Counted from the first letter of the stretch, positions 7,475-16,243 are shown. The stretch is DNA of 64,000 nucleotides from an uncultured Fretibacterium sp. (GCA_937899395.1 CALBPU010000169.1:1-64000), one strand, 5' to 3'. Program-made: numbers and translations. Notes: generated by a model from the sequence alone, not told the origin.

Positions 7475-8716
7475 ATGGACGTTTCAAAAGTTAAGAGAGC
7501 CTCTTTCCTTGAAATTCTCAAACGTATAGGCCCCGGCATAATTCTTGCAGGTGTTGTAATCGGACCGGGAAATATTACGACTTCGGCAATGATGGGAGCT
7601 AATTACGGTTATCAAATGATATGGTTAATCATTCCTATTATTGTAATGGGAATAACATTCATGTTGACGTGTTACAGAATTTCAATGCTAACAGGAATGC
7701 CTACGATTCACGCAATAAGACATTATTACGGAATGCCTGCCGCATTAATAACAGGTGTAGCGACATTCTTATCATGCTTCTTCTTTACTATGGGAAATAT
7801 TACAGGATCAGGAGCAGGAGTTAATTTAATCACCGGAATAAACTGGAAAATCGGTTCAATCGTGATGATTGTAATAACATTAGCCTGTTATTTTGCGAAA
7901 GGAGTTTATTCAAAAGTTGAAAAGATAATCACGCTTTGTATTGTAGGCATGATTATTTGTTTCTTTGCAACTTTGGTATCAACAGGAGGCCCAAACTGGT
8001 CAGAGTTCGGACACTCCATGACACATTGGAGCGTAGCCCCGGGAAGTCTTGCAACTTCGCTCGCATATGTTAGCACAAACGCCGCAATTACAGCAGGAAT
8101 TTACGGAACATATCTCGGACTTGAAAAGAAATGGAAACGTGAGGATTTATTCAACGGTATCATGTTTGCAGACGCAATCGCTCATGTTCTTGCAGTAGTA
8201 TTAATTTCAGGAGCAATATTCCTCGTCGGAGCAATCGTTCTTCACCCGACAGGAACAGGAATAAAAGCACCTGCACAGCTCGGAGATTTGCTTGTACCGT
8301 TTTTAGGGAGTACTGCTCCGATAGTCATGGGACTTGCGTTATTAGCAGCGGCATTTTCATCATTGCTCGGAAATACTCAAAGAGGAATGGTGTTATTAGC
8401 GGCAGGAATTAATAAACCTACACAGCTTGAATCAAATTTCATCAAGTGGGGAAGTTTCATCTGTATCGCTATAACGACAGCAATATGTTTCACTTATAAC
8501 GGAAGTCCTACTCAGTTAATTTTAATCGCTAATCTTTCAACAGCAGTAGCTACACCTTTCGGAGGATTTTTTGTAACGAGATTAATTTTTAGGAAGGATA
8601 TTAATGAACAAAACGATATGCCTCAGCCTAGAGTTTTGCAATTCTTCATGCTTGTGAGCTATTTGTTTGCTCTTGTAATGACAGGTTCGTCGCTGTTAAG
8701 AATTTTTGGCAAATAA
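7475..8716 (+). CDS. Nramp-superfamily transporter lacking the canonical metal-site motifs
   Basis: This 413-residue protein has about 11 hydrophobic helices and the Nramp fold signature. TM1 reads GPGNITTSAMMGANYGY where metal-transporting Nramps have DPGN, and the TM6-equivalent segment (AYVSTNAAITAGIY) lacks the MPH motif. The ligands that select divalent metals are therefore mostly absent. It sits 111 bases after the aldolase-family gene in the same direction, with a good AGGAGG ribosome site, and is followed by a strong terminator. I infer that it imports the organic substrate of the LacI-controlled pathway, or a metal by an unusual site. Automated annotation would probably call it MntH. 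Confidence 0.8.
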   Translation: MDVSKVKRASFLEILKRIGPGIILAGVVIGPGNITTSAMMGANYGYQMIWLIIPIIVMGITFMLTCYRISMLTGMPTIHAIRHYYGMPAALITGVATFLSCFFFTMGNITGSGAGVNLITGINWKIGSIVMIVITLACYFAKGVYSKVEKIITLCIVGMIICFFATLVSTGGPNWSEFGHSMTHWSVAPGSLATSLAYVSTNAAITAGIYGTYLGLEKKWKREDLFNGIMFADAIAHVLAVVLISGAIFLVGAIVLHPTGTGIKAPAQLGDLLVPFLGSTAPIVMGLALLAAAFSSLLGNTQRGMVLLAAGINKPTQLESNFIKWGSFICIAITTAICFTYNGSPTQLILIANLSTAVATPFGGFFVTRLIFRKDINEQNDMPQPRVLQFFMLVSYLFALVMTGSSLLRIFGK

Positions 8717-8741
8717 CGAATAAAAACAAACTCAGCATTAA

Positions 8742-8776
8742 ATGAGACTCATAATTTCACGGGTCTCATTTTTTTT
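8742..8776 (+). terminator. Rho-independent terminator after the Nramp-like gene
   Basis: ATGAGACTC and GGGTCTCAT form a 9-bp arm pair with one mismatch around a 10-base loop, followed by an eight-T run. It closes the LacI-controlled unit. Confidence 0.85.
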
Positions 8777-8777
8777 A

Positions 8778-8786
8778 TGTTATAAT
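8778..8786 (+). promoter_or_regulatory. Extended -10 promoter immediately upstream of cbiC
   Basis: TGT-TATAAT lies between the terminator and the cbiC ATG at 8797. Only 10 bases separate the -10 element from the start codon, so the mRNA would begin 3-4 bases before the ATG and be effectively leaderless. No Shine-Dalgarno is visible and the -35 is poor. Confidence 0.55.
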
Positions 8787-8796
8787 CCAACTCACT

Positions 8797-9405
8797 ATGA
8801 TTTTATCGCCGAAACAAATTGAACAGGAAAGCATGAGAATTATTCAGGGCATTATTGACGAAAGAAATTATCAATGTCCTGCCGAAAATCTTCCTGTAAT
8901 AAAAAGGGTTATACATGCAACAGCAGATTTTGATTTTTTGGACACGCTTTATTTTTCAGATGATGTAATTTCAAAATCACGTGAAGCGTTAAGGCATGAT
9001 ACTCCGATTATTACGGATACATTAATGTTAGCTTCGGGAATAACGAAAAAATATAACGTGAAAATTATCTGCAATGTTGCCGATGAAAAAATTAAATCAG
9101 AAGCTCTTGAAAAAAATCTCACTCGTTCCATTATTAATATTGAACACGCCGTTAAAGATTTTCCCAACGCAATTTACGCTATAGGCAATGCTCCTACGGC
9201 TTTAATCAGGTTATGCAAATTAATTCGTGAAGGTGCTGCAAAACCTTCTCTTGTTGTAGGAGTTCCTGTAGGTTTTGTGAACGTCATTGAGGCTAAAAAC
9301 ATGCTTGCTTCTCTTGAAGACATTCCGAAAATTATTGCTCACGGTCGAAAAGGCGGTACAACGGTTGCATGTGCGATATTGAATGCGATTTTGTACGGAT
9401 TATAA
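8797..9405 (+). CDS. cbiC: Cobalt-precorrin-8 methylmutase
   Basis: This 202-residue protein matches the CbiC/CobH family over its length, with the HATADFDF segment carrying the active-site His (about residue 44) and a GVPVGFVN motif near the C-terminus. It isomerises cobalt-precorrin-8 to cobyrinate. cbiD begins at the next base after its stop. The pathway context (CbiD, CbiG, CbiET) indicates the anaerobic, early-cobalt route. Confidence 0.93.
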   Translation: MILSPKQIEQESMRIIQGIIDERNYQCPAENLPVIKRVIHATADFDFLDTLYFSDDVISKSREALRHDTPIITDTLMLASGITKKYNVKIICNVADEKIKSEALEKNLTRSIINIEHAVKDFPNAIYAIGNAPTALIRLCKLIREGAAKPSLVVGVPVGFVNVIEAKNMLASLEDIPKIIAHGRKGGTTVACAILNAILYGL

Positions 9406-10449
9406 ATGCGTTACGGATTTACGACGGGAACATGTGCTACAGGAGCTGCGAAGGCTTCGGCAATATTTTTATGTTCAGGAAAAATTCCCGAAAATGTTAT
9501 CGTAAAAAATTTAGAAGGCAATGAATTTATATTAAACGTTTTCAAATATGACGAAAATTTTTTCGGAGTTATAAAAGATTCGGGTGATGATAAATCAGAC
9601 GTTACTGACGGATTAAAAATTCTTGCTAACGTTGAAATAATTGAAGGTAACGGGAAAATTTTTTTTGAAGCCGGTGAAGGTGTCGGAATTGTAACATTGC
9701 CGGGCTTAAAAATTCCAGTCGGTGAACCTGCCATAAATCCTGTTCCTAGAAAAATGATTGAGCTTGCTTTACGTGATGTAATCCCTGAAAAATCTTTACG
9801 TGTAAAAATTTCAATTCCTGACGGCGAAAAAATTGCTTTAAGAACTTTTAATCCGAGACTTGGAATTAAAAACGGTCTTTCGATTTTAGGCACAACAGGA
9901 TTTGTTAAGCCTATGAATGAACAGGCATTACTGGATTCTCTTACACTTGAATTAAATATGATACATTCGTTAGGATTTACTGAAATTTATATAACGTTCG
10001 GAAATACTGGCGAAAAATTTTTGCGGAAGATTTTTAATGTAACAGGACGAAATGTTATTCAGGCTGAAAATTATATCGGCCATGTTTTAGACGAAGCAGC
10101 ACGATTAAATTTTGAACACGCAATCATCGTCGGCCATGCTGGGAAATTGTTAAAAGTTGCTTCAGGTTCATTTAATACTCACAACAAAATTTCGGACGGA
10201 AGACTTGAAGCGTTATGTACTCATCTTGCATTAGCAGGAGCTTCACAAGACCTAATATCAAAAATCTTTCATTCCAACACAACTAACGAAGCCTCAGAAA
10301 TTATAAAATTAAACGGCTTTGATTTTGTCTGGGATAATATAACGAAAATAATTTCGCTTAAATGTGAAGAAAGAGTGCATAAAAAAATGAAAGTTGACGC
10401 AGTATTTATAGACAGTGAGGGAAAAATAATCGGACAATGCTTGAAATAA
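9406..10449 (+). CDS. cbiD: Cobalt-precorrin-5B C1-methyltransferase
   Basis: This 347-residue protein begins with the diagnostic CbiD motif RYGFTTGTCATGAAKA. A Gly-rich nucleotide-binding-like segment (IVGHAGKLLKVASG) lies around residue 245. CbiD methylates C1 of cobalt-precorrin-5B and marks the anaerobic cobalamin pathway. It directly abuts cbiC, and its 3' end overlaps cbiET by 13 bases. Confidence 0.95.
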   Translation: MRYGFTTGTCATGAAKASAIFLCSGKIPENVIVKNLEGNEFILNVFKYDENFFGVIKDSGDDKSDVTDGLKILANVEIIEGNGKIFFEAGEGVGIVTLPGLKIPVGEPAINPVPRKMIELALRDVIPEKSLRVKISIPDGEKIALRTFNPRLGIKNGLSILGTTGFVKPMNEQALLDSLTLELNMIHSLGFTEIYITFGNTGEKFLRKIFNVTGRNVIQAENYIGHVLDEAARLNFEHAIIVGHAGKLLKVASGSFNTHNKISDGRLEALCTHLALAGASQDLISKIFHSNTTNEASEIIKLNGFDFVWDNITKIISLKCEERVHKKMKVDAVFIDSEGKIIGQCLK

Positions 10450-11630
10450 CAGTTGCAGGAGCTGGAACAGGCTCAAAAAATCATTTAACACCTGAAGTTG
10501 AAGAAGCAATAAAAAATTCCGATTTAATATTTACAAGTTCACGTCTGCAAAAATTAATTCCCTATGACACAAAATATTTTGAGCTTAAAAATTTTAATGA
10601 AGCTTTCAAAAAAATTTCCGACGAAAATAAAAGAGCTTTAATCTTAGTATCGGGCGATGTCGGTGTATATAGTTTGTTGCCTCTGGTGAAAAAATTTTTT
10701 CCTGACGAAAAAATAAAAGTTTTGCCCGGAATAAGTTCGTTGCAAGTTATTTGTGCTGAAGCGTGTGAATTATGGAATGACGCTAAAATTTTATCGGGAC
10801 ATGGCCGTGAATTAAGCTCAGGGAAATTTTTGAATGCAGTTGAACGAAATCGGATAACAATATTATTTTGCGACAAAAATATTTCTCCTCAATGGGCATG
10901 TAAAGAACTTGAAAATTTTTCACAAGTTGAAATTTTTATTGGTGAAAATTTAGGAAGCTCTGACGAAAAAATTTCTCACGGAAGCCCTCAACAATTTATA
11001 AATGAAAATTTTTCGGAGTTATCAATAGTCTTAGTTAGAAATAATAACGTTTACAAACCTGAGAAAAAATTTTTGCGTGATAAAGATTTTTTGCGTGAAA
11101 AAAATATCGTAATGACCAACGAAAATATCAGGGCTGCAATAATTTCAAAGCTAGAATTAAATGACAGTTCAATATTTTGGGACATAGGAGCAGGTTCAGG
11201 TTCAATAAGTATAAGCATAGCTCACGAAAATCCTGAAATCGAAATTTATTCAATCGAACATAAACTCGAAGCCGTAAATTTAATCTCAAAAAACGCTGAA
11301 AAATTTCACGTCCATAACATAAAAATTATTCATGGCCGAGCTATTGATGTTATAAAAAATATTCCCTTACCTTCACATGTTTTTATAGGCGGAAGCGACG
11401 GTGAATTAACTGACATTCTTAAATTCCTGCAAAAACTTGACAATAATATCCGAATTGTAACGGCCTGCGTAACTCTTGAAAATTTCAGCGCAGCTTATGA
11501 GATTATGAAGTGCATGAAAAATTTCGAGGGTGTTCAAATTTCAGTTACATCATCAAAATCTTTAACCCCTGAATTAACTTTAATGTCCGCAAAAAATCCC
11601 GTTATGATTTTAAGTGCAAACACGAAATAA
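10437..11630 (+). CDS. cbiET: Fused CbiE-CbiT precorrin-6Y/7 methyltransferase-decarboxylase
   Basis: This 397-residue fusion has a CbiE tetrapyrrole methylase domain (about 1-195, starting EITVAGAGTGSKNHLT) and a CbiT domain (about 210-390) with the AdoMet motif DIGAGSGSIS. It methylates C5 and C15 and decarboxylates the C12 acetate. The fused form is the CobL-type arrangement. It is last in the cbiC-cbiD-cbiET unit. A 96-base AT-rich gap containing a new promoter follows. Confidence 0.93.
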   Translation: MLEITVAGAGTGSKNHLTPEVEEAIKNSDLIFTSSRLQKLIPYDTKYFELKNFNEAFKKISDENKRALILVSGDVGVYSLLPLVKKFFPDEKIKVLPGISSLQVICAEACELWNDAKILSGHGRELSSGKFLNAVERNRITILFCDKNISPQWACKELENFSQVEIFIGENLGSSDEKISHGSPQQFINENFSELSIVLVRNNNVYKPEKKFLRDKDFLREKNIVMTNENIRAAIISKLELNDSSIFWDIGAGSGSISISIAHENPEIEIYSIEHKLEAVNLISKNAEKFHVHNIKIIHGRAIDVIKNIPLPSHVFIGGSDGELTDILKFLQKLDNNIRIVTACVTLENFSAAYEIMKCMKNFEGVQISVTSSKSLTPELTLMSAKNPVMILSANTK

Positions 11631-11663
11631 AATTTTATTCAAAAATAAAAATATGAAAATATA

Positions 11664-11691
11664 TTTACAAAAATAAAAAGTACTGTATAAT
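11664..11691 (+). promoter_or_regulatory. Promoter of the permuted binding-protein gene
   Basis: TTTACA (11664-11669) and TATAAT (11686-11691) with a 16-base spacer lie 36 bases upstream of the ATG. A TGGAGGT ribosome site follows at about 11710-11716. Confidence 0.65.
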
Positions 11692-11726
11692 ATTCACATG
11701 AAAAAATTTTTGGAGGTAAAAATTTT

Positions 11727-12530
11727 ATGATTAAGAAATTTTTATTAGCATTTTTAGTTGTTGCGTTAAGCGCAGGAGTTTGTTTTGCTGAAGGTTTGAA
11801 TATCTCAAAGCCTGATGAATTTGTTAATTACAAAATCGGAACTCAAAGAGGAACAATCGCTGAAGGTATCGCTAAAAATATGCTCGGCGATAAAGCAAAA
11901 GAACAGCTCACAACTTACGAAAAAGCTACCGATGTTGTTCAGGCATTGAAAGTCGGAAAAATTCAATGTTCAATTATGGACGAAGCCCCGGCTAAACAGT
12001 TCGTTAAAAATGACCCTGAAGTTTTAACGATTTTGCCCGATGCTTTAACAGTTGAACAATACGCAATCGGCTTTAAGCAAGGCAACAAAGAATTGCTCGA
12101 AAAGGTCAATAAGGCTCTCGCTGAAATAAAAGCTGACGGTTCACTCGAAAAGATAATGTTAAAGTACAAGGAAGACCCTACAGCAGCAAAGCCCGAAGAT
12201 ATTGATCTTCATAAAGGAGCAAAAGGCGGAAAATTATATCTTGGAACCGAATCAGGATTTCCTCCTTATGACATCAAAGTAGGCGACGGTTATACAGGAA
12301 TTGACATTGAGATGTGCGCATTGATTGCAGGAAAACTTGATATGGAACTTGAAATCATTGCATATCCTTTTGATTCTTTGTTTATGGCGGTTAACAGCGG
12401 AAAAGTTGATATGATTTGCGCAGGAATTACGGTTAATGAAGAGCGCAAAATGTTCACTGATTTTTCAGATCCTTATGAAGATGCTAAACAGGTTGCTTTA
12501 ATTTTAACAAAAGATTACAAAGCTGAGTAA
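11727..12530 (+). CDS. Circularly permuted SBP_bac_3 amino-acid-binding protein
   Basis: The protein is 267 residues, with a signal peptide (about 1-21, ending VCFA). The two halves of a family-3 solute-binding protein appear in reversed order. Residues 24-150 match the usual second half: KIGTQRGT, ALKVGKIQCSIMDEA, then the C-terminal helix LEKIMLKYKED. Residues 170-267 match the usual first half: GTESGFPPYDI, GIDIEMCALIAGKL, ITVNEERK, FSDPYEDAKQVAL. The carboxylate-binding Arg region and the Asp of MDEA are both present, so amino-acid binding is plausible. It stands alone, with its own promoter and terminator and no permease or ATPase beside it. Confidence 0.85.
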   Translation: MIKKFLLAFLVVALSAGVCFAEGLNISKPDEFVNYKIGTQRGTIAEGIAKNMLGDKAKEQLTTYEKATDVVQALKVGKIQCSIMDEAPAKQFVKNDPEVLTILPDALTVEQYAIGFKQGNKELLEKVNKALAEIKADGSLEKIMLKYKEDPTAAKPEDIDLHKGAKGGKLYLGTESGFPPYDIKVGDGYTGIDIEMCALIAGKLDMELEIIAYPFDSLFMAVNSGKVDMICAGITVNEERKMFTDFSDPYEDAKQVALILTKDYKAE

Positions 12531-12547
12531 CGGAAAAAAATAATAAA

Positions 12548-12584
12548 GTCGGCTCTCTGAAAATTTCAGGGGGCTGATTTTTTT
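12548..12584 (+). terminator. Terminator after the permuted binding-protein gene
   Basis: A long stem (GTCGGCTCTCTGAAA with TTTCAGGGGGCTGAT, including G-U pairs) is followed by seven Ts. It separates the binding-protein gene from gudD. Confidence 0.85.
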
Positions 12585-12639
12585 GCCTGATATAATATAT
12601 TCACCGAATAATTTTTAATTTAGGGAGGCATTTTTTTTT

Positions 12640-13974
12640 ATGACAGCTATACCGAAAATTACACGTATGGATATTTACCCTGTAGCAGGGCACGATTGCA
12701 TGGAATTGAATTTAAGCGGTGCACATGCTCCGTTCTTCACTCGAAACATCGTTATCCTTGAGGACAGTTCAGGAAATCTCGGAGCAGGTGAAGTTCCGGG
12801 CGGTCAGAAAATCACAAAAGCTCTTGAGGATATTAAGCACCTTGTAATTGGAACACGAATTGCCGATTACAAAAATACTTTGAATCAAATCCGTAAATGG
12901 CTCGATGAAAATATCAAAGATGACGTTAGAGGACTTCAGACGTTTGATTTAAGGACAGGTGTTCATGTTGTTACGGCAGTTGAAGCGCCCTTGCTAGATT
13001 TAATGGGAAAATTCCTTGATGTTCCTGCGGCTGCTTTAATGGGCGATGGTGTTCAAAGAGAACGAGTGAGATTTTTAAGTTACTTGTTCTACATCGGAGA
13101 CAGAAAAAAAACCGACCTTCCGTATGAAGAAGAACCCGATTCACCTTGCGATTGGTACAGATTGAGACATGAGGAAGCATTAACTCCCGAAAAAATCGTC
13201 GCACTTGCAAAAGCTACTCACGAAAAATACGGCTTTGAAGATTTCAAATTAAAAGGCGGAGTGTTACCTCCTAAAGAAGAATTAAAAGCTGTACAGGCAA
13301 TTAAAAAGGCATTCCCTGACGCAAGAGTTGATTTAGATCCGAACGGCTGTTGGAGTTTGAAAGAGGCTCTTGAGATTGCGCCCGAACTGAAAAAATGTTT
13401 GGCATATTGTGAAGATCCTTGCGGTGCTGAAGGAGGTTTCAGCGGACGTGAAGTTATGGCTGAATTTCGTAAAGCCGCAATGATGCCTACAGCTACAAAT
13501 ATGATTAATACGGATTGGAGACAGATGTGCCACGCTTTAACATTACAGGCTGTTGACATTCCTTTAGCCGATCCTCATTTTTGGACAATGAACGGTTCGG
13601 TTCGAGTAGGTCAGTTATGCGCTGATTTCGGTTTAATGTGGGGTTGCCATTCAAATAACCATTTTGATATTTCGCTTGCAATGGTTGTACAGTGTGCAGC
13701 AGCAATTCCGGGAAAAATGAACGGCATTGACACACATTGGATTTGGCAGGAAGGCAGGGAGCGTTTAACTGTTGAACCTATGCAGATTGTAGGAGGCTGT
13801 ATTGATTTACCGAAGAAACCCGGACTTGGAATTGAAGTTGATATGGAGCAGATTAAGAAGGCTAATGAGCTTTACTTCAAGCACGCACTCGGTGCAAGAG
13901 ATGACGCAATAGGAATGCAATATTTAATTCCGGGCTGGAAATTCGACAACAAAAAACCTTGCTTGGTTCGATAA
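12640..13974 (+). CDS. gudD: Glucarate dehydratase
   Basis: This 444-residue enolase-superfamily protein is closely similar in memory to Escherichia coli GudD across its whole length: [20 protein letters not shown] at the N-terminus, FKLKGGV carrying the catalytic Kx[25 protein letters not shown], the HSNNHFDIS His loop, and the final [13 protein letters not shown]. It dehydrates D-glucarate (and L-idarate) to 5-keto-4-deoxyglucarate. An AGGGAGG ribosome site precedes the ATG. The aldolase-family gene and LacI regulator at 5.2-7.4 kb may belong to the same pathway, but this gene lacks the palindromic operator seen there. Confidence 0.95.
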   Translation: MTAIPKITRMDIYPVAGHDCMELNLSGAHAPFFTRNIVILEDSSGNLGAGEVPGGQKITKALEDIKHLVIGTRIADYKNTLNQIRKWLDENIKDDVRGLQTFDLRTGVHVVTAVEAPLLDLMGKFLDVPAAALMGDGVQRERVRFLSYLFYIGDRKKTDLPYEEEPDSPCDWYRLRHEEALTPEKIVALAKATHEKYGFEDFKLKGGVLPPKEELKAVQAIKKAFPDARVDLDPNGCWSLKEALEIAPELKKCLAYCEDPCGAEGGFSGREVMAEFRKAAMMPTATNMINTDWRQMCHALTLQAVDIPLADPHFWTMNGSVRVGQLCADFGLMWGCHSNNHFDISLAMVVQCAAAIPGKMNGIDTHWIWQEGRERLTVEPMQIVGGCIDLPKKPGLGIEVDMEQIKKANELYFKHALGARDDAIGMQYLIPGWKFDNKKPCLVR

Positions 13975-13992
13975 AATTATGAGAATTTCAAC

Positions 13993-14023
13993 GGGCATAT
14001 TTCGTTTTGAAGTATGCTCTTTT
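13993..14023. terminator. Terminator hairpin between convergent gudD and the DUF2232 gene
   Basis: GGGCATA and TATGCTC arms enclose a loop and are followed by a T-run on the plus strand. The hairpin overlaps the last codon of the convergent DUF2232 gene and could act in both directions. Confidence 0.6.
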
Positions 14024-14957
14024 AATTTTGATTCTTGAATTTGATTCTGTTACGGAGATTCAAAGCCAGTTCGCTCATTCCTATAACCATAAGCCAAGGC
14101 CAAAAGAACGGGAACGAAAGAATTATACAAACAATAACTTTAGAGCCTCGTCTTAATTTGAAGCCGTCCATTATCCAGAACGCAACCGAAACTCCTTGAA
14201 CAAACATTAAGACGCTTATAACCAACTGCAAATTCATTACAAAAATTGAACCGTTAAGCCATGTATCAGTATCAACAAAAAATCCGAATATCAATGCAAA
14301 TATTGAAGCGATTAAAATTGACACTGGAAATTTCCAGAGCTTAAATTCGGGAAGTTCGGGCGGAAAATTTTTTATAGCCGGAAATAATTTCTTCGTGAAT
14401 TTATAACAAAGAGAATAATTCAAGAACCCCTCAGCTATTGAATATAATATTAATAACGTAGGGAACAAATAAGGAAATACATTAAGAATTGTATTAACGG
14501 CTTCTTGAAGTTCGGGTTGATTTGCGTAAAGGTCGGACAAAATCATTTTCATTTGCTGAACGTCAGGGAACATTATATTTTTATCCGTGAAAAGCCAAAA
14601 CGCTATAACTAAAATTAATTTGAAAATTATCGAGGTTGCTATACATAACAGCAAACTTTCAGCACCTGTAAATTTTTTTACGGTTTTAATATCGTCTCTC
14701 GATAACAGAAACAATATTCCTGAAACAGGAGCGCAACCTATCAAAAAATATATCGCCATCGAAGGAGATACGACAACAAAAAGCGTAACTTCAATCATTA
14801 ATTCGGCGATACTCATTTGCCTATGACCTTCAACACAACCCAAAATTGCTAAAGGTAAAGGACAAAGCATTAAGCCTATAATCCCCATTAAGGGCATAAA
14901 AATCCCTGCGAGCATCATTAATAAAGTGATTATCACGCAGGGAATTATCCGTTTCAT
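14022..14957 (-). CDS. DUF2232 (YybS-like) membrane protein
   Basis: This 311-residue protein has about eight hydrophobic segments and a basic C-terminal tail. In Firmicutes and Synergistota, DUF2232/YybS genes commonly lie beside rpsF-ssb-rpsR, as here (4 bases from rpsR), which supports the assignment. The function is unknown; the predicted topology resembles small integral-membrane transport or S-component-like proteins. Family assignment rests on context plus topology. Confidence 0.65.
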   Translation of the reverse strand: MKRIIPCVIITLLMMLAGIFMPLMGIIGLMLCPLPLAILGCVEGHRQMSIAELMIEVTLFVVVSPSMAIYFLIGCAPVSGILFLLSRDDIKTVKKFTGAESLLLCIATSIIFKLILVIAFWLFTDKNIMFPDVQQMKMILSDLYANQPELQEAVNTILNVFPYLFPTLLILYSIAEGFLNYSLCYKFTKKLFPAIKNFPPELPEFKLWKFPVSILIASIFALIFGFFVDTDTWLNGSIFVMNLQLVISVLMFVQGVSVAFWIMDGFKLRRGSKVIVCIILSFPFFWPWLMVIGMSELALNLRNRIKFKNQN

Positions 14958-14961
14958 AAAA

Positions 14962-15270
14962 TTAATCCATTGAGTACGGCAACAAAGCCATATATCTGGC
15001 TCTTTTGATGGCTTCAGTTAAAAGCCTCTGATGTTTTGCGCAGTTACCTGTTACACGTCTGGGAATAATTTTTCCTCTTTCACTGATATATTTGCGGAGC
15101 TTTTCAACGTCTTTATAGTCTACATGCTCCTGTTTTTCGACGCAGTAGTAACAAAACTTGGGTCTTCTTCGTGAAGTACCTCTGCGCATTCCGCCGCCGT
15201 TATTATTTCCGTTTCTTGCGGGTGCATTGCCTTTATTGTTTTCGCGCCCGTTATTTTCACGTTCATTCAT
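14962..15270 (-). CDS. rpsR: Ribosomal protein bS18
   Basis: This 102-residue protein ends in the conserved S18 core: [17 protein letters not shown], then [38 protein letters not shown]. The N-terminal ~33 residues form a Gly/Asn/Arg-rich extension longer than in most S18 proteins. It lies in the conserved rpsF-ssb-rpsR order, and a GGAG-type ribosome site precedes the ATG. Confidence 0.96.
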   Translation of the reverse strand: MNERENNGRENNKGNAPARNGNNNGGGMRRGTSRRRPKFCYYCVEKQEHVDYKDVEKLRKYISERGKIIPRRVTGNCAKHQRLLTEAIKRARYMALLPYSMD

Positions 15271-15312
15271 ACTGAAAAAATTTTCTCCTTTCTCATAAAA
15301 TTTTCATTCAAT

Positions 15313-15855
15313 TTAGAACGGTATATCGCTTTCATCAGTTAATTTTGAATTTTGGGCTAAGCTGTTGCCGAAACCTCCTGATGAAAAATTACCGAAACCG
15401 CTCTCACCGATACTCTTTCCAAAATCGTCATCGCTTGGAAGGTAATCATGCATTCCTGAAAAATCAGGATTTGACCCTCTCGAAAAATTGCCGCCTGAAT
15501 TTTGTTGATTATTGCCTTGTTGACCGCCGCCGAGAAACTGTACATTTTCAGCATTGACTTCAGTATAGTATTTTTTGCCTGAACCGTCTCTTGCCTCATA
15601 ACTGCTTGATTGTATTCTTCCTTCAAGCAAAACGGCACTACCTTTTTTCAGATATTTCCCGCAATTTTCAGCCATTGATCCCCAAACTACGACATTAATG
15701 TAATCAACACTGTCTTTGTATTCGCCGTTAGAGTCTTTGTAACGATAATTTACGGCAACGGCAAATCTTGCATAAGCCCTTTTATTAACCGTGTATCTTA
15801 CATCAGGATCACGAGCTAAATTTCCTGCAATAATCGCTCTGTTAAAACCTCTCAC
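15313..15855 (-). CDS. ssb: Single-stranded DNA-binding protein
   Basis: This 180-residue SSB has an N-terminal OB fold (about 1-105: FNRAIIAGNLARDPDVRYT, YINVVVWGSMAENCGKYLKKGS). A Gly/Asn/Ser-rich disordered linker follows, and the protein ends in the acidic tip DESDIPF, the standard site for partner binding. It sits between rpsF and rpsR as in many bacteria. A separate tandem OB-fold protein is encoded at 54382. Confidence 0.96.
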   Translation of the reverse strand: MRGFNRAIIAGNLARDPDVRYTVNKRAYARFAVAVNYRYKDSNGEYKDSVDYINVVVWGSMAENCGKYLKKGSAVLLEGRIQSSSYEARDGSGKKYYTEVNAENVQFLGGGQQGNNQQNSGGNFSRGSNPDFSGMHDYLPSDDDFGKSIGESGFGNFSSGGFGNSLAQNSKLTDESDIPF

Positions 15856-15871
15856 CGCAATTACCTCCTAA

Positions 15872-16153
15872 TTAATCATCAAGAACTATTACAAGCTGTC
15901 TGTAAACATTCTGACGAAGACCCAAAACTCTCCTTAACTCGAAAGTTTGAGCCGGTTCAAGTTCAAAATTGAACAGTACATAATATCCTTCGGTTTTTTT
16001 GCGGATTGGATAGGCTAAAGCACGTTTACCCCATACATCTGTTTTGGCTACGAGGCCACCAAGATTTCTCAAAAGTTCCTCGATTTTCACGACTTCCTCG
16101 CTCTGACTTTCATTGCCAGCATCAAGGATTACTAACATTTCATATTTACGCAC
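15872..16153 (-). CDS. rpsF: Ribosomal protein bS6
   Basis: This 93-residue protein matches S6 (RKYEMLVILDAG at the start, then GGLVAKTDVWGKRALAYPIRKKTEGYYVLFNFE). The start is GTG at 16153-16151, preceded by a strong GGGAGGAGG ribosome site. It is the first gene of the rpsF-ssb-rpsR-DUF2232 operon. Confidence 0.95.
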   Translation of the reverse strand: MRKYEMLVILDAGNESQSEEVVKIEELLRNLGGLVAKTDVWGKRALAYPIRKKTEGYYVLFNFELEPAQTFELRRVLGLRQNVYRQLVIVLDD

Positions 16154-16182
16154 TCTCTACACCTCCTCCCTTTGGACTATAG

Positions 16183-16213
16183 GCCTTTCGTTTGTGCGTT
16201 GTTCCCGAAAGGC
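16183..16213 (-). promoter_or_regulatory. 5' leader hairpin of the rpsF operon
   Basis: On the minus-strand mRNA, GCCUUUCG and CGAAAGGC form a perfect 8-bp stem with a 15-base loop, just after the predicted start of transcription and about 20 bases before the ribosome site. rpsF operons are often autoregulated by an S6:S18-binding leader. I do not see the CCG motif of that leader in this loop, so the role is only suggested. Confidence 0.45.
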
Positions 16214-16224
16214 AGGGCGTGAGA

Positions 16225-16233
16225 ATTATAACA
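16225..16233 (-). promoter_or_regulatory. Extended -10 promoter of the rpsF operon
   Basis: On the minus strand the sequence reads TGT-TATAAT, an extended -10 element, with its -35 region overlapping the T-run of the upstream tRNA terminator. It places the 5' end of the mRNA at about 16218. Confidence 0.5.
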
Positions 16234-16243
16234 CATATTTGAA

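Noticed and set aside
11631..11726. Possible cobalamin riboswitch or regulatory leader near the cbi genes
   Set aside because: The gap is very AT-rich and only long enough for the promoter and ribosome site of the next gene; no B12-box-like sequence is visible here or before cbiC.
12971..13735. Several minus-strand open frames inside gudD
   Set aside because: They are shadows of a full-length, highly conserved GudD and lack ribosome sites and recognisable domains.
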